Of a stretch of 19,921 nt of DNA, positions 1 to 7,656 are shown one piece after another (within the stretch, counting starts at the first letter, position 1; each line of letters starts with the position of its first letter). The DNA comes from JAFGKM01 sp964408175 (GTDB lineage: Bacteria > Ratteibacteria > UBA8468 > B48-G9 > JAFGKM01). The DNA lies in assembly GCA_964408175.1 (NCBI GenBank), contig CAYOYL010000137.1, positions 1 through 19,921 on the forward strand, in the 5' to 3' direction. The notes below the pieces were generated by a model, which saw only the letters and a list, made by a program, of their open reading frames with translations, did not search any database and was not told where the DNA came from. The translations under genes and the position numbers were made by a program.

Positions 1-1
1 G

Positions 2-145
2 ATAAAAGACGGTGCAAGGGGAGTTGTTTTCGGAAGAAACGCAATACAGGTGCCTGACCCGGCCAAATTTCAGGCTGCACTGATGGACGTTGTGAAAAAC
101 AACGTTACTCCCGAAACGGCAGTAAAAAAACACAACCTGCTGTAG
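2..145 (+). CDS. 3' end of DhnA/FbaB-type class I aldolase (partial)
   Basis: The reading frame is open from the window edge to a TAG at 143-145 and gives 47 residues. They contain GARGVVFGRNAIQ followed by DPAKFQAALMDVV. The G-x-x-G-V-V-F-G-R-N motif is the phosphate-binding end of the barrel in DhnA/FbaB/LsrF-type class I aldolases (DeoC/LacD/FbaB superfamily), which cleave or form sugar-phosphate C-C bonds through a Schiff-base lysine. The catalytic lysine lies upstream of the window, so activity and substrate cannot be judged. The gene is followed after 30 bases by the UroD-like gene on the same strand, so it is probably the upstream member of the same operon. Family assignment is fairly sure; substrate is unknown. 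Confidence 0.72.
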   Translation: MKDGARGVVFGRNAIQVPDPAKFQAALMDVVKNNVTPETAVKKHNLL

Positions 146-175
146 CGGTGGCATTTATGCCAAGGAAACAAAACT

Positions 176-1357
176 ATGGAAAAGGCTAACGACAATATCA
201 GGTTCAACGCCTTCACTGATATGTGGCAGGAAAATGCCCGTATGGCACTTGACACCATTGAGATGCGTACGACAGAAGGGATTCCAACATGGCTTATAAA
301 CGATATGCAGTGGTCGCACATGGAAGCACTCTCGGGTAACCCCCCCGGAAGTTACCAAAAAGAGCCAGTCCGGGTTTACCTTGAGTTTTCTCTAAAATCC
401 GGGGTCTGTTTTATTGACCAGTGGATTCCTGATAATCCTCTTTCCATGAAAGACCAGGGATTTGAAAAAGGTACTCCGCACGGAGCAACCACAGGACTGG
501 AGAAGATTGTGCGCGACGGCATAAGCATTGATTCTCCGGAGGCAGTGGTAGAGCATATGGAAAAGTTCCTTTTCCCCCAGTGGAAAACACAGCTCCGTAA
601 TCTTGAAGAAAATGCAGATGAAAGGGTACAGAAACTTATCTCTGTTGAGGTTGAGGTACAGCGACTCTTCGGAATGAATATGCTCAAAGGTCCATACGAT
701 GGATTTTTCACCTTTCCTCGGCTTCTCTATACCCTTTACGGATACTCAAACTACTTTATGGCATACGCACTTTATCCCGAAGTAATTGAACGGGGATTCA
801 TTATATATGCTGATACTGCAGAAGTCTTCAACCGTATTGCAGCCCGGGCCATAATAGAAGGCAGACTACCACATCTGGTACGTCTGGACCACGACATGGC
901 AGATTCCCGGGGCACGCTTGTAAACATAAAAACACTTGATAAACTCTGGTTTCCTCACTTTGCACGTTCTATCAAACCCTTTCTTGACTCAGGTATCAGA
1001 CTGATATGGCACTGTGACGGCAACCTGATGGAGATGATTCCGCGCCTGCTTGAAGCAGGCATCGGGGGCTTTCAGGGTTTCCAGTATGAGGATGGGATGG
1101 ACTACGAAAAGATATGCAGAATGAAAACACGCGATGGACAGGACCTGTTTATCATAGCCGGCGTTTCGGTTACAACCATCCTGCCCGAAGGTAAACCCTT
1201 AGATGTAAAGCGTCAGATAGACTATCTTGTTGAGAAGGGACCAAAGTCAGGTTTGATGCTCGGATGTTCAAGTTCAGTAGCCCCAGGTGCGCCTCTTGAG
1301 AATATGAAGACCCTGATAGAAGGATTCAGATACTATCGCCAGCGCGGGAGAAATTAA
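176..1357 (+). CDS. Uroporphyrinogen decarboxylase-superfamily protein
   Basis: A 393-residue protein of the UroD/methylcobamide:CoM methyltransferase barrel superfamily. Visible family marks are LDHDMADSRG near residue 237, W-H-C-D-G at 278-282 (the usual H-x-D-G strand motif), an F-Q-x-E-D segment just after it, and a C-terminal G-C-S-S-S with A-P-L-E-N. These distant UroD homologues lack a haem-pathway context. They cluster with Gfo/Idh/MocA oxidoreductases and aldolases in many environmental genomes, where their reaction is mostly unassigned; some relatives are corrinoid-linked methyltransferases. The start at 176 is supported by AAGGAA at 162-167. The stop is one base from the next gene, so the two are co-transcribed. 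True haem-pathway HemE is unlikely because of the context and the divergent sequence. Confidence 0.82.
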   Translation: MEKANDNIRFNAFTDMWQENARMALDTIEMRTTEGIPTWLINDMQWSHMEALSGNPPGSYQKEPVRVYLEFSLKSGVCFIDQWIPDNPLSMKDQGFEKGTPHGATTGLEKIVRDGISIDSPEAVVEHMEKFLFPQWKTQLRNLEENADERVQKLISVEVEVQRLFGMNMLKGPYDGFFTFPRLLYTLYGYSNYFMAYALYPEVIERGFIIYADTAEVFNRIAARAIIEGRLPHLVRLDHDMADSRGTLVNIKTLDKLWFPHFARSIKPFLDSGIRLIWHCDGNLMEMIPRLLEAGIGGFQGFQYEDGMDYEKICRMKTRDGQDLFIIAGVSVTTILPEGKPLDVKRQIDYLVEKGPKSGLMLGCSSSVAPGAPLENMKTLIEGFRYYRQRGRN

Positions 1358-1358
1358 A

Positions 1359-2495
1359 ATGGCGAAAAAAATAAGAATTGGTATCGCAGGCTCGGTAACA
1401 AGGGGACGCGCATTTCTTTTAGCCATTGAAAGTATTGATACTCTGAAAGTACAGGCAGTATGTGACATCAATGAAGAGAAACTTGAGGAGAGCCGTCTTT
1501 TTTTTGGTGCGGAAAAGAAATATACTGACTATGACGAGATGCTGAAAAAATCAGAGATAGATGCAGTAATAATATCCACCCCCATGTCATTACATGCCCC
1601 TCAGGCAGCAGCAGCATTAAAAAAAGACATACATGTCATAAGCGAGGTGCCTGCCGCGGTTTCCATTGAAGAATCCAAAAAACTGGTAAGAGCGGCGAAT
1701 GACTCAAAGAGTATCTACATGATGGCGGAAAATTATACCTATATGAAATATAACGTACTGGTAAGGGAGATGGTGAAAAGGGGGCTTTTTGGCGAACCGT
1801 ACTATGCCGAGGGCGAATACATACACGAACTGAAAAAACTCAATGAAATCACGAAATGGCGCAGAAAATGGCAGACAGGAATAAACGGAATCACCTATGG
1901 AACGCATAGTCTCGGCCCGATACTGCAGTGGATGGAAGGCAACAGGGTAGAGCAGGTATGCTGTGCAGGCAGCGGACACCACTACAAAGACCACCGCGGC
2001 AATTGTTATGAGAACGAAGATTCCTGTATAATGCTCTGCAAAATGGCTAAAGGAGGTCTGATAAAAATCAGGGTGGATATGCTTTCGGACCGACCGCATG
2101 CTATGACAAACTACTCACTTCAGGGAACAGACGGCTGCTATGAATCAGCACGTTCCTCTGGAGAAAGAGGTAAGATATGGCTGCGTAAAAAAAACCGGGA
2201 CATACAAATCTGGACGGACCCTGCAGAACTTGAAGAAGAATTTTTGCCCGCAGAGTGGAAAGAAAATCTTGAGAAAGCAAGAAAAGCCGGACACGGCGGC
2301 GGCGATTACTTTGAAATACTGGACTTTGTCAGTGCGATACAGGGCAAAAAAAACTGTCCTATAGGGATACACGAGGCAATGGATATGACGCTTCCAGGAC
2401 TTGTAAGCCAGAAATCAATACAACAGAAGGGTAAATGGCTTCCTGTCCCTGATTCCCGCAAATGGTCGCAGCGGTACAATCCATTGCACCAATAA
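1359..2495 (+). CDS. Gfo/Idh/MocA family oxidoreductase, first of a tandem pair
   Basis: A 378-residue Gfo/Idh/MocA protein. The N-terminal Rossmann fold starts I-R-I-G-I-A-G-S (residues 5-12) and binds NAD(P). The usual catalytic E-K-P is replaced by S-E-V-P at 95-98, so the canonical lysine is missing. The C-terminal half has M-A-E-N-Y at 122-126, E-G-E-Y-I-H at 151-156 and Y-G-T-H-S-L-G-P at 180-187. The T-H-x-L-x-P pattern, together with the later R-P-H-A segment, recalls GH109-type NAD-dependent glycosidases as well as ordinary sugar dehydrogenases. The gene starts one base after the UroD-like gene, with GGGAG upstream, and lies 11 bases before a paralogue sharing M-x-A-E-N-Y, E-G-E-Y-x-H and G-H-G-G-G-D. 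Substrate is unknown. Confidence 0.88.
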   Translation: MAKKIRIGIAGSVTRGRAFLLAIESIDTLKVQAVCDINEEKLEESRLFFGAEKKYTDYDEMLKKSEIDAVIISTPMSLHAPQAAAALKKDIHVISEVPAAVSIEESKKLVRAANDSKSIYMMAENYTYMKYNVLVREMVKRGLFGEPYYAEGEYIHELKKLNEITKWRRKWQTGINGITYGTHSLGPILQWMEGNRVEQVCCAGSGHHYKDHRGNCYENEDSCIMLCKMAKGGLIKIRVDMLSDRPHAMTNYSLQGTDGCYESARSSGERGKIWLRKKNRDIQIWTDPAELEEEFLPAEWKENLEKARKAGHGGGDYFEILDFVSAIQGKKNCPIGIHEAMDMTLPGLVSQKSIQQKGKWLPVPDSRKWSQRYNPLHQ

Positions 2496-2506
2496 TGGAG
2501 AAATAG

Positions 2507-3775
2507 ATGAGAAAAAAGATACGGGTGGGGGTGGTTGGAGTAGGAAGAGGTTCAGGCTTTGCAAGAGGAGCGGGACCGCACTTAGGTATGGAACTGGTTG
2601 CCCTTTGTGACCTGTGGGAGGAACGTCTGAATCAGCTTGGCAAGGAACTCAATGTGGCAACATATACTGACTATGAAAAGTTTCTGGAACATGATATGGA
2701 TGCGGTTATTCTGGCAAACTATTTCCACCAGCATGCACCTTTCGCAATAAAAGCACTAAAGGCAGGAAAACATGTGATGAGCGAAACATCTGCCTGTTTC
2801 ACACTCGCCGAGGGTGTGGAACTGATAGAAACCGTTGAAAAAACAGGCAGGATTTATATGTTTGCGGAAAACTATCCTTATATGCTCTTCAACCAGGAGA
2901 TGCAAAAGTTATATAAAAAAGGGGTGGTCGGCAAATTCAAATACGGCGAAGGGGAATACGTTCATCCCATGGACATCATTTCAGCCAACCTTATATCACC
3001 GGGCATAAACCACTGGAGAAACTGGATACCTGCGACCTACTACTGCACCCACGCCCTGGCACCTGTTATGTTCATTACAGATACGCGTCCTGTTAAGGTC
3101 AACGGTTTTGTCATTCCGTACGACTACAGTAACACCGAGCGCATTAAAAAAAGTGTAAAACGCAATGACCCGGCATCCTGCATCATCGTCAGGATGGACA
3201 ACGGAGCAGTGGTAAAACTGCTTCAGATTAGTTTGCGCGGCCACGGTGTCTGGGTGCGGATACACGGCAGCAAAGGGCTGATGGAAAACCTGCGTTTCGG
3301 AAATGCAAGTATGCTGCGGGTGCGAAAAGAACCCTTTGATAAGGCAGAGGATGAACCGGTGGAAAAGATATATACCCCGGAGTTTCCAAAATATGCACAG
3401 GAGGCCGCAAAATACGGACACGGCGGCGGAGACTTTTTTATGAACTATAACTTTGCAGAAGCAATACGGACAGGCAGACAGCCGTTTCTAAACGTCTACA
3501 GAGGAGTGACAATGTCCATCGTAGGAATTCTGGCATACAGGTCTGCCCTGAATAATTCCAACACACTTGATGTTCCAGACCTAAGGGAAAAATCCGAGCG
3601 AAAAAAATACGCACACGACGACTGGAACCCTGACCCTTCACGAAGAAAACCCGGTTATCCCTACCCGAGCGTTCTCGGAGATATAAAACCAACAAAAGAA
3701 GGACTGGCGTTTGCCAGAAAGGTATGGAAAGACGGTGAATGCAGGGGGAAAGAATATGAGAAGTATGGCAAATAA
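2507..3775 (+). CDS. Gfo/Idh/MocA family oxidoreductase, second of a tandem pair
   Basis: A 422-residue Gfo/Idh/MocA protein with an N-terminal dinucleotide-binding fold (I-R-V-G-V-V-G-V-G-R-G, residues 5-15). The E-K-P position reads S-E-T-S at 92-95, so the lysine-proline of the motif is absent. M-F-A-E-N-Y-P-Y-M (118-126), E-G-E-Y-V-H (148-153), C-T-H-A-L-A-P-V (180-187) and G-H-G-G-G-D-F-F match the upstream paralogue. A C-terminal extension carries aromatic, proline-rich sequence (D-D-W-N-P-D-P). TGGAG at 2496-2500, six bases before the ATG, supports the start. The pair may act on one substrate, as a dehydrogenase/epimerase or by a GH109-like oxidise-eliminate-reduce mechanism; this is inference. 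The 3' end overlaps the amidohydrolase start by 20 bases. Confidence 0.88.
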   Translation: MRKKIRVGVVGVGRGSGFARGAGPHLGMELVALCDLWEERLNQLGKELNVATYTDYEKFLEHDMDAVILANYFHQHAPFAIKALKAGKHVMSETSACFTLAEGVELIETVEKTGRIYMFAENYPYMLFNQEMQKLYKKGVVGKFKYGEGEYVHPMDIISANLISPGINHWRNWIPATYYCTHALAPVMFITDTRPVKVNGFVIPYDYSNTERIKKSVKRNDPASCIIVRMDNGAVVKLLQISLRGHGVWVRIHGSKGLMENLRFGNASMLRVRKEPFDKAEDEPVEKIYTPEFPKYAQEAAKYGHGGGDFFMNYNFAEAIRTGRQPFLNVYRGVTMSIVGILAYRSALNNSNTLDVPDLREKSERKKYAHDDWNPDPSRRKPGYPYPSVLGDIKPTKEGLAFARKVWKDGECRGKEYEKYGK

Positions 3776-4889
3776 TGAGGGAAAACGGAGGTCGGACCTC
3801 CGTTTTATACGGAGGTCCGACCTCCGTAGGAGGATATTTGAAGTAAAACCTGCTGATACAAGAATCTATCAGGATAAGATACGGGACATCCTGCCAGATA
3901 AGATTATTGACATCCACACGCACATATGGACGAGGGAATCCAATGAAAAATCAATGCAGAAGAAAAGGGTAGTGACGTGGCCATCCCGCGTGGCGGAAGA
4001 AAATCCGGTGGAAGACCTTTTAGAGACATATAGACTGCTGCTTCCCGGAAAATCTGTTACCCCTCTTGTTTTCAATACACCCACAAGGGGAGAAGACCTT
4101 GACAGCCTCAATGGGTATGTCAAAAGGTCGGCAGAGAAATATAGTCTGCCGTCTTTAATACTTACAAAGCCTGAATGGACAGGGGATATTTTTTCAAAGA
4201 AACTTAAAGAAGGCAATTTTCTTGGGGCTAAGTGCTACCTGACCTTTGCTCCTCACTATATACCGGTAAAAGAAATCCGCATCTTTGACTTCATCCCTCA
4301 CCATCAACTTGAAGTACTTAACCAAGAGAGCAGGATACTTCTTCTTCATATACCGAGAGACGGTCGGCTGAAAGACCCTGTAAACCTTTCCCAGATGCTG
4401 GAGATAGAAGAGAAGTATCCGGATATTAAACTTATCATAGCACACGTAGGAAGGGCATACTGCCCGGAGGACGTGGGAGACGCCTTTAATATCCTAAAGA
4501 ACACAAAGAAGATGTCCTTTGAGTTATCCGCAAATACCAATGAGACGGTCTTCCGCCAACTGCTCGAGACAATGGGGCCGGAGAGAATTATGTTTGGCAG
4601 TGACCTGCCTATCACCCGTATGCGTATGCGCCGCATCTGTGAAAATGGTATCTATATCAATCTTGTACCTGAAGGCCTGTACGGTGACGTTTCAGGCGAT
4701 AAAAATATGAGGGTGGTAAGTAAAGAAGAAGGGGAAAAACTGACATTTTTCTTCTATGAGGAGATTATCTCTTTTCTTAAAGCATCAAAGACAACGGGAC
4801 TTAAAAAGAATGATTTGGTAAGAGTTTTTTATACCAACGCAAAGGAACTGATAGAAAAAGTAGAGACATTAAAAAACAGAATCAGATAA
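3756..4889 (+). CDS. Amidohydrolase (TIM-barrel metal-dependent hydrolase)
   Basis: A protein of about 377 residues of the amidohydrolase-2 type. Metal-ligand motifs in order are D-I-H-T-H-I-W (H54, H56), L-L-L-H-I, I-I-A-H-V-G-R and F-G-S-D-L-P-I. The family hydrolyses or decarboxylates small cyclic or acyl substrates, including lactones. The start is difficult. An upstream ATG at 3711 would overlap the preceding gene by 65 bases without a ribosome site. ATG 3756 has AGGGGG at 3743-3748, seven bases upstream, and is preferred. No in-frame start codon exists between 3765 and the first metal motif, so the palindrome pair at 3785-3827 must be translated, giving two R-R-S-D-L-R copies at the N-terminus. 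The real family similarity begins after it. The gene is last in the catabolic operon; its product could hydrolyse a product of the oxidoreductases. Confidence 0.8.
   Translation: MRSMANNEGKRRSDLRFIRRSDLRRRIFEVKPADTRIYQDKIRDILPDKIIDIHTHIWTRESNEKSMQKKRVVTWPSRVAEENPVEDLLETYRLLLPGKSVTPLVFNTPTRGEDLDSLNGYVKRSAEKYSLPSLILTKPEWTGDIFSKKLKEGNFLGAKCYLTFAPHYIPVKEIRIFDFIPHHQLEVLNQESRILLLHIPRDGRLKDPVNLSQMLEIEEKYPDIKLIIAHVGRAYCPEDVGDAFNILKNTKKMSFELSANTNETVFRQLLETMGPERIMFGSDLPITRMRMRRICENGIYINLVPEGLYGDVSGDKNMRVVSKEEGEKLTFFFYEEIISFLKASKTTGLKKNDLVRVFYTNAKELIEKVETLKNRIR
3785..3827. repeat. Inverted pair of the 19-base SD/anti-SD palindrome
   Basis: ACGGAGGTCGGACCTCCGT at 3785-3803 and its exact reverse complement (central C) at 3809-3827 are separated by TTTAT. 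Each copy is itself a near-perfect palindrome around one unpaired base. Together they also form a 19-base-pair hairpin with a five-base loop. The first copy extends to AAAA...TTTT (3782-3806). The second is flanked by T and A (3808, 3828) and runs straight into AGGAGG (3828-3833). Each arm is GGAGGT/ACCTCC, that is, a Shine-Dalgarno core joined to its complement. The pair lies inside the predicted amidohydrolase frame and introduces no stop in any frame. Confidence 0.93.
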
Positions 4890-4896
4890 CAGGAAC

Positions 4897-6699
4897 TTAA
4901 TGTTTTTTCAGGTGTACAATAAGGATGGTGATGGCAGCAGGGGTTATGCCTGATATTCTGGTTGCCTGTCCGAGTGTAAGGGGACGGAAAGCAGAAAGTT
5001 TTTCCTGTATCTCAAGTGAAATTCCTGGTATTTTACCGTAGTCAATATCTGCAGGTATCTTTATCTTCTCAAGATTTTTAAATTCTCTTATCTCTGACAG
5101 CATCCTTTCTACGTAGGGACTGTACTTTACCTCGGTTTCCACCTCCTGCAGAACCTCTTCCGGATATTCTTCCGCCATATCCATTTCCCTCACACTGGTT
5201 CCTGGTTTTCTCAGGTATTCAAAAAGAGTAATCTTCCCGTTTTCAACAGCAACTTTTTTATTCTTCAATTTCACCAGCAATTCATCTATCTTTTCTTTTT
5301 TAAGTTTTGTCTTTTCCCATTCTTCCCTGCTTACAAGTCCTATTTTATATCCTGTTTCCCTCAGCCTGATATCTGCATTGTTCTCCCTCAGCATCAAACG
5401 GTATTCAACCCTCGACGTAAACATCCTGTAAGGTTCTTCTGTCCCTTTTGATGTAAGGTCATCTATCAATACCCCTATGTAACCTGTTGTCCGGTCAAGG
5501 ATAAGGAGAGGTCTGTTTTTACTTCTCAGAGATGCATTTATGCCTGCAATTATACCCTGAGCGGCAGCCTCTTCATATCCTGTGGTCCCATTTATCTGTC
5601 CAGCAAGAAACAGGTTTTTAATCCTCTTTGTTTCCAGCGTGGGATAAATCTGTCTGGGTTCAACAACATCGTGTTCTATACCATAACCATAACGCACTAT
5701 CCTCACGTTTTCCAGCCCTTCTATGGTGTGTATAAAATCATCCTGAGCCTCTATCGAAAGACTTGTGGATATACCGTTAGGGTAATAGAGGGTTGTATCC
5801 TTCCCTTCCGGCTCCAGAAAAACGTGGTGCCGTTTATGGTGCGGGAATTTTACTATCTTGTCTTCTATAGAAGGACAGTATCTTACCCCTGTCCCTGTAA
5901 TAGTTCCGTTAAAAAGAGGAGCATAGGGGATGTTATCTCTGATAATTTTATGGGTCTTTTCATTGGTGTAGGTTATATAACAGGCTGCCTGTTCAATGTC
6001 AATTTTTTCGGTTGAAAAAGAAAAGGGCTTTGGTGGGTTATCTCCAAACTGCGCTTTCAGTTTACCTAAGTTTATCGTCCTCCCATCAAGCCTTGCACAG
6101 GTACCTGTTTTAAACCTCAGTATCTCAAACCCGAGTTCTTTGAGACATGATGATAGCAACTGACTGGATTTTTTTTCTTCAATTCTGCCTGCAGGAAACT
6201 GCTCCCTCCCTATGTATATGGTACCATTTAGAAAGGTTCCGGGTGTCAGTATAACTGCTTTTGCAGCAATCCTTTCTTCCTCATTGAGTTCAACCCCGGT
6301 AACAGTCTTGTTCTCTATATCAAGTCCGGTAACCTCTCCCTCAACCACACTCAGATTAGGCTGTCTGTCTATGACATCCTGTGTATACCTCGCATATCTT
6401 TCCCTGTCTATCTGAGCCCTTGATGACCATACCGCCTGACCTTTGGAACTGTTCAGTATCCTGAACTGAATGCCTGTTGCATCGGTGGCTTTTCCCATCT
6501 CTCCTCCGAGGGCATCCAGTTCTTTTACTAGTTGTCCCTTCCCGACGCCACCGATGGATGGGTTACAGGACATATAGCCGATTTTGTCCTTTGCAAAGGT
6601 AACCAGTAAAACTGAAAGTCCCAGTCTTGCACCGGCAAGAGAAGCCTCTATACCTGCGTTTCCTCCTCCAACCACAATAATATCATATGTCTTTTCCAT
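4897..6699 (-). CDS. mnmG: tRNA uridine-5-carboxymethylaminomethyl(34) synthesis enzyme MnmG
   Basis: A 600-residue protein, slightly shorter than E. coli MnmG (629). With MnmE it installs the carboxymethylaminomethyl or aminomethyl group at wobble U34 of certain tRNAs, using FAD, NADH and methylene-tetrahydrofolate in the cytoplasm. The FAD-binding V-V-G-G-G-N-A-G is at residues 9-16. C-N-P-S-I-G-G-V-G-K-G at 45-55 is diagnostic of the family. Further on are G-T-T-G-Y-E-E-A-A-A-Q-G and E-P-Y-R-M-F-T-S-R-V-E-Y-R-L. The stop lies seven bases from the end of the convergent amidohydrolase, with no clear terminator between them. There is no Shine-Dalgarno sequence upstream of the ATG (CTCCTGACAAAAA), and a promoter-like element lies very close. 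MnmE is not in the window. Confidence 0.97.
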   Translation of the reverse strand: MEKTYDIIVVGGGNAGIEASLAGARLGLSVLLVTFAKDKIGYMSCNPSIGGVGKGQLVKELDALGGEMGKATDATGIQFRILNSSKGQAVWSSRAQIDRERYARYTQDVIDRQPNLSVVEGEVTGLDIENKTVTGVELNEEERIAAKAVILTPGTFLNGTIYIGREQFPAGRIEEKKSSQLLSSCLKELGFEILRFKTGTCARLDGRTINLGKLKAQFGDNPPKPFSFSTEKIDIEQAACYITYTNEKTHKIIRDNIPYAPLFNGTITGTGVRYCPSIEDKIVKFPHHKRHHVFLEPEGKDTTLYYPNGISTSLSIEAQDDFIHTIEGLENVRIVRYGYGIEHDVVEPRQIYPTLETKRIKNLFLAGQINGTTGYEEAAAQGIIAGINASLRSKNRPLLILDRTTGYIGVLIDDLTSKGTEEPYRMFTSRVEYRLMLRENNADIRLRETGYKIGLVSREEWEKTKLKKEKIDELLVKLKNKKVAVENGKITLFEYLRKPGTSVREMDMAEEYPEEVLQEVETEVKYSPYVERMLSEIREFKNLEKIKIPADIDYGKIPGISLEIQEKLSAFRPLTLGQATRISGITPAAITILIVHLKKH

Positions 6700-6702
6700 T
6701 TT

Positions 6703-6731
6703 TTGTCAGGAGTTTATATTAATTATATAAT
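6703..6731 (+). promoter_or_regulatory. Sigma70-like promoter for the PIG-L deacetylase gene
   Basis: TTGTCA (6703-6708), a 17-base spacer and a perfect TATAAT (6726-6731) face the gene at 6832, predicting a 5' leader of about 95 bases. The -35 element lies just upstream of the divergent mnmG start codon and the -10 lies in the AT-rich centre of the intergenic region. The pattern is close to consensus, but the AT-rich setting raises the chance of coincidence. Confidence 0.6.
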
Positions 6732-6742
6732 AACAGTGTTAA
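6713..6742 (-). promoter_or_regulatory. Candidate mnmG promoter, overlapping the divergent promoter
   Basis: On the minus strand, TTAACA (6742-6737), 18 bases and TATAAA (6718-6713) point at mnmG. Transcription would begin about 6-7 bases before the ATG. An alternative is TTTATA (6750-6745), 17 bases and TATAAT (6727-6722), giving a leader of about 15 bases. Either one overlaps the + strand promoter, so the two directions probably compete for polymerase. Confidence 0.4.
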
Positions 6743-6831
6743 TATATAAAGCGGTCTTTTGAGTACTTCAGAAATGGTAAAACTGTAGTATAGCCTAATC
6801 TATAGAACGTAAATATGAAAAGGACAAGAAA

Positions 6832-7632
6832 ATGAATGTGATGATTGTTGGGGCACATCCCGATGACCCTGACCTGCAGTTTGGCGGTGCGGCGATGCTT
6901 TACCGTGCGAAGGGACATAAGGTAATGATGGTATCTATGACAGATGGGTCTACGGGGCATCATATTATGGGCAAAAAGGAACTTGCTGCAAGACGCAGAA
7001 AAGAAACTGAAAATGCTGCAAGAGTGATGGACGTGGAATATAAGGTACTGCCAATTTGTAATGGAGAGTTAGTGCCGTCTATTGCCAATAGAAAAAAACT
7101 CCTAAGATTAATCAGAGAGTTTAAGGCGGATATAGTTTTTACGCACTCTCCTATGGAATATCATCCGGACCACAGATATACCAGTCAACTGGTACTTGAT
7201 ACTTCCTATACAGTTATCGTTCCCAACGCACTTCCGGGTGTTCCCCCACTTAAAGAAAATCCGTTTTATTTCTACTTTTCTGCCGGCAAACCACAGAAAG
7301 ATGCATTTAACTTCTGTATCCCTATAGATTCAGTCTGGAAGAGGAAGATGCTTGCAGTACATCAACATACCTCGCAGATGTACGAATGGCTGCCGTGGAC
7401 AAAGGGGATTTTGGATAAGGTCCCTGCTGATGAAAAGGGGCGTCTAAAATTCCTCAATAACTGGCGGGGAAAATATTATAAGATACTTGCTAATAATTAC
7501 AGGGAATTGCTCAGAAAAAAGTATGGCAAGAAGGCCGAAAAAATAAGATATGCGGAAGCCGTATACTCTGCCCCTGTTGGAAGACAGGTTGGTATGAAAC
7601 CTAAAGACATTGAGCAAGCCTTCCCTTTTTAA
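6832..7632 (+). CDS. PIG-L/LmbE family deacetylase
   Basis: A 266-residue zinc-dependent N-deacetylase of the PIG-L/LmbE family, which removes acetyl groups from N-acetylated sugars or sugar conjugates (relatives act on GlcNAc-PI, GlcNAc-Ins and GlcNAc-malate). The metal-binding A-H-P-D-D is at residues 8-12, followed by D-L-Q-F-G-G; the second motif H-P-D-H-R is at 111-115, after T-H-S-P. In many relatives the residue two after A-H-P-D-D is Glu, while here it is Asp14. There is no signal peptide, so it is probably cytoplasmic. The start is supported by AAGGA at 6820-6824, seven bases from the ATG. The substrate cannot be told; a bacillithiol-type BshB role is possible but no bsh partner is visible. 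Confidence 0.88.
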   Translation: MNVMIVGAHPDDPDLQFGGAAMLYRAKGHKVMMVSMTDGSTGHHIMGKKELAARRRKETENAARVMDVEYKVLPICNGELVPSIANRKKLLRLIREFKADIVFTHSPMEYHPDHRYTSQLVLDTSYTVIVPNALPGVPPLKENPFYFYFSAGKPQKDAFNFCIPIDSVWKRKMLAVHQHTSQMYEWLPWTKGILDKVPADEKGRLKFLNNWRGKYYKILANNYRELLRKKYGKKAEKIRYAEAVYSAPVGRQVGMKPKDIEQAFPF

Positions 7633-7656
7633 CAACTGAACCTGCCAGATTTTGTA

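Noticed and set aside
3711..3755. Upstream ATG at 3711 as the amidohydrolase start.
   Set aside because: It would overlap the oxidoreductase gene by 65 bases and has no ribosome binding site; ATG 3756 has AGGGGG at good spacing.
3775..3846. Short 23-codon frame starting in a TAATG overlap with the oxidoreductase stop and running through the palindrome pair.
   Set aside because: It consists mostly of the repeat read in another frame and has no independent coding support; kept only as a possible leader peptide.
3438..3923. 161-codon minus-strand frame opposite the oxidoreductase and amidohydrolase genes.
   Set aside because: It lies antisense to two well-supported genes and shows no family motif; its T-E-V-G-P-P and T-E-V-R-P-P repeats are the palindromes translated.
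4866..4908. ACATTAA/TTAATGT inverted repeat followed by a run of T, between the amidohydrolase and mnmG, as a terminator.
   Set aside because: The stem is only seven AT-rich pairs with a 24-base loop, too weak for an intrinsic terminator.
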